A stretch of DNA of 64,000 nt from Terriglobia bacterium (lineage in GTDB: Bacteria; Acidobacteriota; Terriglobia; Terriglobales; Acidobacteriaceae): positions 124,001-188,000 of the forward strand of contig JAIQFC010000006.1 in assembly GCA_020073465.1 (NCBI GenBank), read 5' to 3'. Position numbers and translations under genes: made by a program. Under the pieces are notes generated by a model, which did no database searches, was not told the origin of the DNA, and worked only from the letters and a program-made list of their open reading frames with translations. Below, in pieces: positions 55,248-63,747 of this stretch. The stretch's first letter is position 1, and each line of letters begins with the position of its first letter.

Positions 55248-56891
55248 GTGCATTGGATGAAACCCACCAGGTTGCGCTGTCTTTCGCAGATCATCTTCTT
55301 CCTTCTATTCCTTTTTCTTCTGCTGCGCACGGAGTTTCGAGGGTCGTTGGTCTCTGCCGGAAGCGACATCCGGCTGCCGTATCCGGTGAGCCTGTTCTTT
55401 CAGCTTGACCCGTTGGTGGCGCTGACGAATGCGGTTGCCGGCCACGCGCTGTATCGGGGGCTGTTGTGGAGCCTTGTGGTGCTGATTCCCACGATGTTTC
55501 TCGGACGCTTCTTCTGCGGTTGGATCTGTCCCCTGGGCTCCGTCCATCATTTCTTCAGCAGCCTGCGATCGGAGCGCAAGCGCGGCAAACAATTGATTGA
55601 GTCGAACCGGTACAAACGCTGGCAGGCTACGAAGTACTACCTCCTGATTCTGTCGCTCGCTGCGGCGGTCATGGGCGCCGGGATTGTAGGGTGGCTGGAT
55701 CCTTTCTCACTTCTGGTGCGCTCCCTAGGTTTGTCGATTCTTCCGGGAATCAACTACGCTGCGCGCATGGCTCTGGGGGCAGTGCAGCACAGCGGATTTC
55801 CATTCGTGGCGACCGCGGGCCGCATGCTGCATTCTGCGCTTGGCGAACTGCTGCTCAGCTTCAAGCAGCCCTATATTCGGCAGGGCGTTTGGCTGGGCCT
55901 GATTTTCATCTTCCTGGCGGCGCTGAATCTTCGTGTGACCCGGTTCTGGTGCCGTGCACTCTGCCCGCTCGGGGCACTGCTGGGACTGGTCTCGCGCTGG
56001 TCCGTGCTCGGGCTGGTCAAGACTCCGGAACACTGCAAGGACTGCAATCGCTGCCTGCTGCGCTGTCAGGGCGGCGATGATCCCATCGGAGGGGTTCCCT
56101 GGCGGCAGCCTGAGTGTCATCTGTGTCTGAATTGCGTGGAGGAGTGTCCAGAGCATGGTCTGCAGTTCAAGTTCTTTCCACGGCAGGAGGCGGCGGGCAT
56201 GAACCTGCAGCGGCGCAAGGTGCTCACCGGACTGACCGCAGGCGTGGCGCTTGTTCCCTTGATGCGGGCCACGCCCGGATTCGCCAGCGAGCGCCATGAG
56301 CGGCTCCTGCGTCCCCCGGGAGCGCTCGACGAGGGAAACTTCCTGGCGCGCTGCATTCGCTGCGGCGAGTGCATGAAGGTTTGTCCGAACAATGCTCTGC
56401 ATCCCACGCTGACCGAAGCGGGTTTGGAAGGTTTGTGGACGCCAGTCCTGGTTCCGCGGATTGGCTATTGCGAGACCAGTTGTGTGCTGTGCTCGCAGGT
56501 GTGTCCTACCGGTGCGATTTGGGAGATCACGGCGAAGGAGAAGGGGTGGGCGGTGGATCTCTCCGGGGACACGAGGCCAGCCCGGCTGGGCACGGCTTTC
56601 TACGATCGTGGACGCTGCTTGCCGTGGGCGATGGCGACCGAGTGCATCGTCTGCGAAGAGTGGTGTCCCACCTCACCGAAAGCAATCTACCTTCGTCCGG
56701 CGGAGGTGATCGACGCCGCGGGCACGGTCAAGCAAGTGAAGCAACCCTACCTTGATCCCGCGCGTTGCGTGGGCTGTGGCGCTTGTGAGTATGCCTGTCC
56801 GGTGCAGGATCGTCCGGCGGTGTACGTGACCAGCATCGGGGAGAGCCGCTCACAATCCAACCAGATTCTGCTGAGCCGAGGAAAGGGATAG
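55248..56891 (+). CDS. NapH-NapG-type fused membrane polyferredoxin
   Basis: A 547-residue membrane-bound iron-sulfur protein, probably an electron conduit between quinol and a periplasmic acceptor. The N-terminal NapH-like part has about five membrane helices and the paired motifs FCGWICPLGS and WCRALCPLGA, then two 4Fe-4S sets (CKDCNRCLLRC, CHLCLNCVEECP). From about residue 312 a second module starts with an internal twin-arginine-like signal (LQRRKVLTGLTAGVALVPL) and further clusters (CIRCGECMKVCP, CETSCVLCSQVCP, CIVCEEWCP, CVGCGACEYACP), as in NapG. It thus looks like a NapH-NapG fusion. The start is GTG. The next gene begins 4 bp after its stop. Confidence 0.8.
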   Translation: MHWMKPTRLRCLSQIIFFLLFLFLLLRTEFRGSLVSAGSDIRLPYPVSLFFQLDPLVALTNAVAGHALYRGLLWSLVVLIPTMFLGRFFCGWICPLGSVHHFFSSLRSERKRGKQLIESNRYKRWQATKYYLLILSLAAAVMGAGIVGWLDPFSLLVRSLGLSILPGINYAARMALGAVQHSGFPFVATAGRMLHSALGELLLSFKQPYIRQGVWLGLIFIFLAALNLRVTRFWCRALCPLGALLGLVSRWSVLGLVKTPEHCKDCNRCLLRCQGGDDPIGGVPWRQPECHLCLNCVEECPEHGLQFKFFPRQEAAGMNLQRRKVLTGLTAGVALVPLMRATPGFASERHERLLRPPGALDEGNFLARCIRCGECMKVCPNNALHPTLTEAGLEGLWTPVLVPRIGYCETSCVLCSQVCPTGAIWEITAKEKGWAVDLSGDTRPARLGTAFYDRGRCLPWAMATECIVCEEWCPTSPKAIYLRPAEVIDAAGTVKQVKQPYLDPARCVGCGACEYACPVQDRPAVYVTSIGESRSQSNQILLSRGKG

Positions 56892-56895
56892 AGAA

Positions 56896-57408
56896 ATGAC
56901 TGCGTATCTCGCCACAATCCGACGTCTGTTACTGACCACGGCATGCGTAGCCTTGCTCGGAAGTGCGGCATGTAACCGGCAGACGGGAACTCCGGCAGCA
57001 CCATTTCCTGCGCCTGGTGAGGTTGCAGGGTGGGTGAAGGCGGTCGACGTGCGCACCTTTCCAGCTGCAGACCTGTGGAACTACATCGACGGCGAGGCGG
57101 AGCGATACGTGAAGGCAGGGGTGCGGTCGACCTCGACTGCCGACTACAAGTTTCAGAACAAGTTCGACGCGGTGGTTGACATCTACACCATGGCCGATAC
57201 GGCAGGCGCCAGGAAGATTCTCGAGTCGGAGCCCGCAGGCGAGGCGAAATCCGTTCAACTGGGAGACGGTGCGCGCTTGTACGCCGCGAGTCTGATTTTC
57301 ATCAAGGGGCCTTGCCTCGTCCGGATTGTTGCCTACAAAGAATCTCCAGACGTACAGCAAGCGCTCATGGACCTGGGCCGTGGGATCGAGGGGAAACTCT
57401 CGAAGTAG
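56896..57408 (+). CDS. DUF6599-like lipoprotein
   Basis: A 170-residue exported protein with a signal peptide and lipobox (ACVALLGSAAC, Cys at residue 27). The body DVRTFPAADLWNYIDGEAERYVKAG and DYKFQNKFDAVVDIYTMADTAGARKIL resembles DUF6599 proteins, which carry a Y-I-n-G-a-A-E segment and are found beside polyferredoxin and DUF362 genes. The function is unknown. It lies between the polyferredoxin (4-bp gap) and the DUF362 gene (90-bp gap), suggesting a three-gene redox operon with the lipoprotein as periplasmic component. Confidence 0.6.
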   Translation: MTAYLATIRRLLLTTACVALLGSAACNRQTGTPAAPFPAPGEVAGWVKAVDVRTFPAADLWNYIDGEAERYVKAGVRSTSTADYKFQNKFDAVVDIYTMADTAGARKILESEPAGEAKSVQLGDGARLYAASLIFIKGPCLVRIVAYKESPDVQQALMDLGRGIEGKLSK

Positions 57409-57498
57409 GGGGATTAAAGGGGCGACGTGCGGCGGATCACTGCGGGCGCGGCGCCCGGCGCGCTATCTGTAACTAGTCCGGTGGTCTGCGGAGGGTTT

Positions 57499-58488
57499 AT
57501 GCACCAGTCCGATCATGCCCCGCTGAGTCGTCGTGAAGCTCTCATCCAATTGCTGCGTCTGGGAGGCGCCAGTGCCGGAGTCGTCGGGCTGGGCTTCTGG
57601 CTCAGCGATCACAGTTGGCGGCCGGAGACCGCGTTGGCTATGGCGGTAAAGCGCAGTCATACGGTGGCGCCAGACCCGAAACTGCCAGAGATGGCAGTGA
57701 TCCAGGGGGACGATCCCGCGCAGCTGGCGCGCCAGGTGCTTGAGGAACTTGGCGGGATCCGGCGTTTTGTTTCGCGCACGGACGCTGTCCTGGTGAAGCC
57801 GAACATCGGATGGGATCGCACCCCGGAACAAGCCGCCAATACCAATCCTGCGGTCGTCGCGGAGGTGGTGCGGCAGTGCCTGGATGCGGGAGCCAAGCGG
57901 GTCATCGTGACCGACGTCAGCTGCAACGACGCGCGCCGTAGCTTTCAGCGCTCGGGCATTGCTGAAGCGGCGCAGCGCGCGGGCGCTGAGGTCGTTCTGC
58001 CTGATCCCGCAAGATTCAAGGACGTCGACCTTCAGGGTGAAGTGCTGCGGGAATGGCCCATTCTCGATTCCTTCCTGAATGTCGACAAGGTCATCAATAT
58101 TCCAATCGCGAAACATCACAGCCTGACGGGAACGACTCTGGGCATGAAGAACTGGTACGGAATGTTGGGAGGACCGCGTCATCAGTTGCACCAGAAGATC
58201 CACGAGAGCCTGGTTGACCTGGCTGACTTCGTGCGCCCGACTCTGACCATCATCGACTGTTACCGGGTGCTCATCCGCAATGGCCCAACCGGAGGCAACC
58301 TGGAAGATGTACTGCTGAAAAAAACCCTGGTTGCCGGCACTGATCCAGTTGCACTGGATGCCTACGTGGCCAAGGCGTACTGGAACATGGAGATTTCTTC
58401 GCTCCCGTATCTGCGGATGGCGGCCAAGCGGGGCTTGGGGACGTATGAGTTTGAGAAGGTCCGCACACAGGTACGCAAGCTGTCGTGA
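57499..58488 (+). CDS. DUF362-domain protein, exported
   Basis: A 329-residue protein with an RR-containing signal (LSRREALIQLLRLGGASAGVVGLGF). Start 57499 is chosen because GCGGAGGG lies 5 bp before it. The DUF362 core runs from VLVKPNIGWDRTPEQAANTNP through VTDVSCNDARRSFQRSGIAEAA, VINIPIAKHHSLTGTTLGMKNWYGML and VAGTDPVALDAYVAK. DUF362 proteins often accompany ferredoxin-like proteins and may bind iron-sulfur clusters, but this one has no ferredoxin Cys motif of its own. It ends the polyferredoxin operon. Confidence 0.78.
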   Translation: MHQSDHAPLSRREALIQLLRLGGASAGVVGLGFWLSDHSWRPETALAMAVKRSHTVAPDPKLPEMAVIQGDDPAQLARQVLEELGGIRRFVSRTDAVLVKPNIGWDRTPEQAANTNPAVVAEVVRQCLDAGAKRVIVTDVSCNDARRSFQRSGIAEAAQRAGAEVVLPDPARFKDVDLQGEVLREWPILDSFLNVDKVINIPIAKHHSLTGTTLGMKNWYGMLGGPRHQLHQKIHESLVDLADFVRPTLTIIDCYRVLIRNGPTGGNLEDVLLKKTLVAGTDPVALDAYVAKAYWNMEISSLPYLRMAAKRGLGTYEFEKVRTQVRKLS

Positions 58489-59083
58489 CCATGGAATCTG
58501 CAGGAAGGAATTGCAGGAGGCTTTGGACCAGCCTCGAACTGCGAAGCTGTTTGGAAAAGGCCCGCGCCAGTATTTCCGGCAATCCGGCTTGCCCGACGCC
58601 GCCAGAGTGCTTGGCCAACTCTGTTCTGAGATGAACTCCGTTCAAACGCAACTTGCGAACGTAGTCCGGGAATTGGCGCACCCTGACGGCGGAGTGATCG
58701 CCATGCTCTTGCGGTCATGCTCCGGAGGAGCGAGTCATTGGCGTTTTTGACTCATCGTTGAGAAGGGACGCCATCGCCCAAGAGTTCAAAGAATCTATGC
58801 TGTAACCGTGACTGCGGAGGTCACATTCGGACCTCTGCCTCACATCGTGTCACGACAATCTTCCACCTGTTCGTAAGTCCTGTAGCAATCGTTTGCTCGC
58901 CTTGATTCGGTTGTCGGTCAAGATTGATGTAGATCGTGCGCTCCGCTCACGACGTTGAACGTTGAGAAACAGCCCGATACTTTCGTGTGCTAGTCCGCAG
59001 CCAGACTGTCTAAAGTCCGGCACCACGCGTGCGATTAGGTCTGAGTAGGCACAATCTCCACTTCCATTTCTAAAGGAGTTCCA
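58489..59083. other. 595-bp intergenic stretch without recognised gene
   Basis: A plus-strand frame stays open to a TGA near 58750 (segment RTAKLFGKGPRQYFRQSGLP), but I do not recognise it and it lacks a start of its own. The near-palindrome GCAATCGTTTGC at 58885-58896 resembles the locus operator with three substitutions. AAAGGAG before 59084 is the ribosome-binding site of the next gene. Nothing else was seen. Confidence 0.4.
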
Positions 59084-62000
59084 ATGTCGCGTTCGCTGAG
59101 CCAGGTTCGCTCTTCTTTTGTCCCCAAGTCATCCTTTCTGAGTTATGGCCGGTACGCCGTTGCGGTGTGCTTCGTGCTCGTATTGGCTTCACCGATGTGG
59201 GGAGTTCCTCCGACCCGGTTCAACGGCGTAGCGGTAACGCTGCCCACGGGCAGTACCACGCTCAGCCTGCCCTCGGATATGACTGTGGATACCGCAGGCA
59301 ACATCTACATCGCGGATACGGGCAACAGTCGAATCGTAGAGGTGAATCCACAAGGGAGTGCGTCCGTGCTCACGATCAGCGGATTAAGCCCCGCACTGAG
59401 CTTTCCGACAGGCATAACCGTGGACGGCTCGGGCACGCTCTACATTGCAGACTCAGGCAACAACCGCGTTGTAAAAGTTGACTCATCGGGAAGCGGGTCA
59501 GGGGTAAGTACGGGGGGCGTGACACTGAGTTCTCCGCAGGGGATTGCTCTCGACCAATCGGGCAACATCTTCATTGCTGACACGGGCAACCATCGGATTG
59601 CGGAAGTGACCGCTGCGGGTGCGGCCTCCGTCTTCAGTATTGCTGGGTTGGGCACACCTCTAAATACCCCGACTGGCCTGGCGGTGGACGTATTGGGGAA
59701 CCTCTACATCGCTGATTCCGTGAATAGCCGTATCGTAACGGTGGCAGCGGGAGGAACGGCGGGTTCAGTGTTAAGCATCACCGGCTTGTCTACAGCTTTG
59801 GATACGCCGAAGGGAGTGGCGGTTGATGGACTGGGGAACATCTATATTGCAGACACAAACAACAATCGCATCGTTACGGTCACTTCCGGAGGCGCGGGCT
59901 CGCCGCTGAGCACGGGCGCCGTGACGTTCAGTCTGCCCAAAGGTGTTGCGGTGGACATTTCCGGGACCGTCTATGTCGCTGATACCAGCAACAACCAAAG
60001 TGTAACGGTGGCGGTATCTGCCGTCGGATTTGGTCACCTGCAGTTGGGGACACCTTCAGGCGTGACCCAAACATTGCCCTTTACCGTGAACGTGGCCACG
60101 ACTTTAGGTGCGGTGAAGGCCTTCACCTTCGGCACTGAGAACCTCGACTTTACCGTGGGTGGTGGAACCACCTGCACTGCGGGGACAACCAACACCACCT
60201 GCACGGTGGACATACAGTTTCTTCCCGCGGCACCCGGTTTGCGTAGGGGCGCCATGGTGCTTTATGACAACGGCAGCCCGCAAAGCCCGGTGGTGACTGT
60301 TCCGCTCTACGCGTTCAGCGATGCGCCACTCGCAGCTTTAGCTCCGAATACGGCAACTTTGATCAGCACTGGCGGGGTAGTCACCTACTATCCGTTCCAA
60401 CTTGCTTTGGATGGCGCCGGAAACATGTATGTCGGGAACTACGTCCTATCCGGCTCCAACCCCAAGGTGGTGAAGATAGCCGCAGGCGGCGGCAGTGCCT
60501 CTGTGGTGAGTACTACCGGTTTTACCCTCGATGCTATTTGCGGAGTCGCCCTAGATGGCGCTGGCAACCTGTTCATCGCCGATCATGCGAATGAGCGAAT
60601 CGTGGTGGTGACGCCAGGAGGTGTCGCTTCCCAGTTGGCGATCAGTGGCCTGAGCCCGACGCTGGGCGAACCCACAGAGCTGGCCTTCGATGCAGCCGGC
60701 AGTCTATATATTGCAGAATACTCGCCCAACGCCAGAATTGTGAAAGTGTCATCCCTGGCAGTAGCGGGATCGACTTCCTCCGGGGTTGGGATGGTGATGG
60801 CTACAGGGAGTTATACATTCTCGGCTGGCAAGCTCACAGGCGTGGCCGTAGGTTTCGATGGGACGGTCTACATTGCCTCAGGGACCGACAATAGCAGTCA
60901 TGTTGTCCAGGTAACCGCGGCAGGCGTAGCCTCCTTGCTGAATCCTTCCGGTCTCAGCTTCGCCAATCCCCAGGGTCTAGCCGTGGACGGCATGGGAAAT
61001 CTCTACGTGGCGGATTCCGGCCACAATCGCATTGTAGAAATCACGCCGGCAGGGGGCGCCTCGGTGGTCAGCGTACCCGGACTGACCAGTCCCTCAACTT
61101 TGTCTGCGATGTATGGCATAACCGCAGATAATTCCGGAAACGTCTACATTCCAGATTGGACCAACAACCGCATTGTGTACTCGAGCGTGGCGGGATCTCG
61201 CCTGACCTTTGCCAGCACGAAGCAGGGCTTCACCAGCACCGATAGTCCAAAAACGTCGACGGTAACGAACCTGGGCAATCAGCCATTGGTGTTCGCTGCC
61301 GATCCAGCGTTCACGGCAGATTTCTCCCAACCGACCGGAAGTACCAACCAGTGCCTCTCCGGCACTTCACTGGCACCCGGCGCGGTCTGCAACGTCTCTC
61401 TGCAGTTCACTCCGCAATCGGTTGGCAGCCTCAGCGCCGGCATCACCGTAACGAACAACACGCTGGATGTTGCCAGCAGCACGCAACAGGTTTCCGTGAG
61501 CGGCACGGGGTTGACTCCCGGGGACACGACAGCAGTAGCGGTAGCGACGAACCCGACCACGGTGAACATTGGACAGCCACTGACCGTGACTGCGACGGTG
61601 AGCGACACTGCCGCGGGGCACACTGCAACGGTGCCAACCGGCGCGGTGACCTTCACTGACACAGTGGGAGCAACGGCGGTAACGCTGAATGGCGGAAGCG
61701 CGGTCACACTCAGCGCTGGCACTGCCACCCTCACCGGAGTGACGTTGAGTGGCTCGGGAACGCATACGATTACGGCCAGCTACAGCGGCGTGAGCGGTTC
61801 TTTTCTGACGAGCAGCAATACCACCACACTTGCCGTTACCAAGGACACAGCAACGGTTACCGGGCCGGCAACCCAGCCGGTTCAGGTCTCGGTCGGTCAG
61901 ACCGGATCTGTGCCAGTCACGGTGGCAGGACCTTATAGTGTGGTCGCAGTGCCGTCCGGGACATTGAGCTACAACATCCTGGATGCCTCCAGCACCAGCG

Positions 62001-63235
62001 TGACGTCAGGAACGGCGTCATTGACCGCCGGCACCAGCGATTCGACTGGGGACGTGCCTATTCCGAGTTCACTGGCGGCCGGCGACTATACCGTGAGCGT
62101 GAGTTACGCCGGCGACAGCAACTATGCCGCCAGTTCCAGCACAACTACCATCCAGGTGGCCGTCGGGCGGATCGTGACTACTGTCAACTGGACCCAGCCG
62201 GCAACGATTACATACGGCACCAGCTTGAGCGGTGTTCTGAATGCCTCTGCAGTCAACGGGTCGACGAGTGTGGCCGGCAGCTTTGCCTACACGGCCACGC
62301 TCCAGGGCGGCAGCGCAAGCGCCGTGAGCGGCACGACCGTCCTGGGCGCGGGGAGCTACAGCCTTTCCGCCACATTCACGCCAACCGATGCAGCAACCTA
62401 TACCACGGCAGATGGCAGCGTGTCTCTGACGGTCGCGAAAGCTACTCCGACGGTCGCGCTGGCTTCCTCCGCGACTCCGGTGCTGTTGCAGAACCCGGTC
62501 ACTTTCACGGCGACCGTTGCGTCCTCGTCGAGCACGCCAAGCGGGTCCGTCAATTTCTATGACGGAACCACTCTGCTGGGCTCAGGCACGCTGGCGCAGG
62601 GCGTTGCCACCTACGCCACCTCAACACTTACGGTCGGGACTCACACGGTCACCGCGGCGTACAGCGGCGATAGCAACTTCTCGACCCTGACCAGTTCCGT
62701 GGTCTCGCAAGTCGTGTCCGACTTCGTCCTGGCCATCGCCTCCGGCAGCAGTTCGTCGGCAACGGTAACGGCGGGTGGAACGGCAACGTATTCGCTCACC
62801 ATCAGTCCTTCCGCGGGCACGACTTTCCCGGCGGCGGCATCGCTGACCGCGGCGGGCGCTCCCACCGGGTCTGTAGTAACGATCACCCCATCGGCGCTGG
62901 CGGCCGGTGACGGTGTAACCAATGTCACGGTGGCGATCCACGTGCCTGCACAATTGGCGGCCATTCATTGGCCATCCGCCGTCGGGCTGGCGCTCGCCCC
63001 GATCATGGCCGGCATGTTCCTGCTGCCTTGGGGAGCAAGAATCCACGGGCGTTTGGGCGTTCGCCGCCTGAGGGCGTGCGAGCTATTTCTTGTTCTGGTG
63101 GCGGCAGGTGCTCTGGTTGCATGTGGCGGCAGCACTCCCGCTCCCATACCACAGCCGAGGAACTATACCGTCACGTTGACGGCAACCTCGGGGACGGTAA
63201 CGACCTCAACCACTCTGCATCTGACGGTGCAATAG
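59084..63235 (+). CDS. Giant secreted protein with 12 NHL repeats and Ig-like domains
   Basis: A 1383-residue surface or secreted protein. The signal peptide (VAVCFVLVLASPMWG) is near residues 25-40. Six NHL repeats follow (GNIYIADTGNSRIVEV, GTLYIADSGNNRVVKV, GNIFIADTGNHRIAEV, GNLYIADSVNSRIVTV, GNIYIADTNNNRIVTV, GTVYVADTSNNQSVTV), then a HYDIN-like beta-sandwich, then six more, and a second HYDIN-like domain (TVTNLGNQPLVF to FTPQSVGSLSAG). Several bacterial Ig-like domains fill the rest (PTGAVTFTDT, PSGSVNFYDGTTLLGSGTL). Near the C-terminus are one or two hydrophobic segments (SAVGLALAPIMAGMFLLPWG, ELFLVLVAAGALVACGG). AAAGGAG precedes the ATG. The two repeat sets imply two six-bladed propellers. 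Probably an adhesin or cell-surface matrix protein. Confidence 0.8.
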   Translation: MSRSLSQVRSSFVPKSSFLSYGRYAVAVCFVLVLASPMWGVPPTRFNGVAVTLPTGSTTLSLPSDMTVDTAGNIYIADTGNSRIVEVNPQGSASVLTISGLSPALSFPTGITVDGSGTLYIADSGNNRVVKVDSSGSGSGVSTGGVTLSSPQGIALDQSGNIFIADTGNHRIAEVTAAGAASVFSIAGLGTPLNTPTGLAVDVLGNLYIADSVNSRIVTVAAGGTAGSVLSITGLSTALDTPKGVAVDGLGNIYIADTNNNRIVTVTSGGAGSPLSTGAVTFSLPKGVAVDISGTVYVADTSNNQSVTVAVSAVGFGHLQLGTPSGVTQTLPFTVNVATTLGAVKAFTFGTENLDFTVGGGTTCTAGTTNTTCTVDIQFLPAAPGLRRGAMVLYDNGSPQSPVVTVPLYAFSDAPLAALAPNTATLISTGGVVTYYPFQLALDGAGNMYVGNYVLSGSNPKVVKIAAGGGSASVVSTTGFTLDAICGVALDGAGNLFIADHANERIVVVTPGGVASQLAISGLSPTLGEPTELAFDAAGSLYIAEYSPNARIVKVSSLAVAGSTSSGVGMVMATGSYTFSAGKLTGVAVGFDGTVYIASGTDNSSHVVQVTAAGVASLLNPSGLSFANPQGLAVDGMGNLYVADSGHNRIVEITPAGGASVVSVPGLTSPSTLSAMYGITADNSGNVYIPDWTNNRIVYSSVAGSRLTFASTKQGFTSTDSPKTSTVTNLGNQPLVFAADPAFTADFSQPTGSTNQCLSGTSLAPGAVCNVSLQFTPQSVGSLSAGITVTNNTLDVASSTQQVSVSGTGLTPGDTTAVAVATNPTTVNIGQPLTVTATVSDTAAGHTATVPTGAVTFTDTVGATAVTLNGGSAVTLSAGTATLTGVTLSGSGTHTITASYSGVSGSFLTSSNTTTLAVTKDTATVTGPATQPVQVSVGQTGSVPVTVAGPYSVVAVPSGTLSYNILDASSTSVTSGTASLTAGTSDSTGDVPIPSSLAAGDYTVSVSYAGDSNYAASSSTTTIQVAVGRIVTTVNWTQPATITYGTSLSGVLNASAVNGSTSVAGSFAYTATLQGGSASAVSGTTVLGAGSYSLSATFTPTDAATYTTADGSVSLTVAKATPTVALASSATPVLLQNPVTFTATVASSSSTPSGSVNFYDGTTLLGSGTLAQGVATYATSTLTVGTHTVTAAYSGDSNFSTLTSSVVSQVVSDFVLAIASGSSSSATVTAGGTATYSLTISPSAGTTFPAAASLTAAGAPTGSVVTITPSALAAGDGVTNVTVAIHVPAQLAAIHWPSAVGLALAPIMAGMFLLPWGARIHGRLGVRRLRACELFLVLVAAGALVACGGSTPAPIPQPRNYTVTLTATSGTVTTSTTLHLTVQ

Positions 63236-63348
63236 GGAGGAGCGATAGCACCTTTCTGGAAGAAAGCGGCTCTGTGGGTCGCAGAGCTTCGGGATATTGA
63301 GCGGCAACCTTATTAGAAAGACTAAAGGGCGAACTGGTTCTCACTGAC

Positions 63349-63386
63349 TTCGGGGCGCGAAGTTGACTCGTGCCCCTCCTTTTTTG
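63349..63386 (+). terminator. Possible terminator downstream of the NHL protein
   Basis: GGGGC and GCCCC can pair across about 15 nt and are followed by TCCTTTTTT. It is 115 bp past the stop and the stem is short, so support is modest. Confidence 0.35.
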
Positions 63387-63422
63387 TGAAAGCTTAAGTC
63401 TCGCCGGGTTTGCGGATCGTAG

Positions 63423-63698
63423 CTTCGAAATCTGCAACAAGTGAAATCAGAACGTTCCACCATGGAAGAACTCATTGCTCAGACGCAGCGTGAGTTGATA
63501 GACCTGCCTGCCGCGTGGAAGAAGGCCGGACTCAACGAGCGACGAGAACTATGTCCGATGCTCTTTCCGCAGGGTTTGGTGTGGTCGCGCTCTATGGGGT
63601 TTTTGAACTCGCAGAACACGTCGATCATGCAGGATTTACGGGCCTCTTGGCTTGATGACAGCGATGATGTCAAGTTTGGCGTCCCCGACGGGATTTGA
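63423..63698 (+). pseudogene. C-terminal relic of a large serine recombinase
   Basis: About 90 residues remain open before the TGA at 63696-63698. They include TQRELIDLPAAWKKAGLNER, then LCPMLFPQGLVWSRSMGFLN and QNTSIMQDLRASW. This is the usual C-terminal tail of resolvase/recombinase-family proteins (a helical segment followed by LFPqGLvw). The catalytic N-terminal domain is absent, and an in-frame TAG at 63420-63422 precedes. The last codons (GVPDGI) are read from the tRNA-Glu fragment itself, so the original element ended in the tRNA gene. Confidence 0.6.
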
Positions 63699-63720
63699 AC
63701 CCGTGTTACCGCCGTGAAAG
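63677..63720 (-). pseudogene. 3' fragment of tRNA-Glu, probable attachment site
   Basis: Read on the minus strand, the 44 bases from CTTTCACGGCGG to GGGGACGCCA match the anticodon loop (CU-UUC-AC), anticodon 3' stem, variable loop, T arm (GGTTCAAATCC) and acceptor 3' strand plus CCA of bacterial tRNA-Glu(UUC). Beyond the anticodon loop the sequence no longer folds: there is no D arm, and the 5' acceptor strand pairs only by GTCC. It is therefore not a working tRNA but the copy left by site-specific integration. Confidence 0.72.
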
Positions 63721-63747
63721 AACGGCCCATACACGACTTTAAAGGAC

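Noticed and set aside
58331-58750. 139-codon open frame overlapping the end of the DUF362 gene
   Set aside because: Its first half is a shadow of the DUF362 gene and its second half shows no recognisable domain or start.
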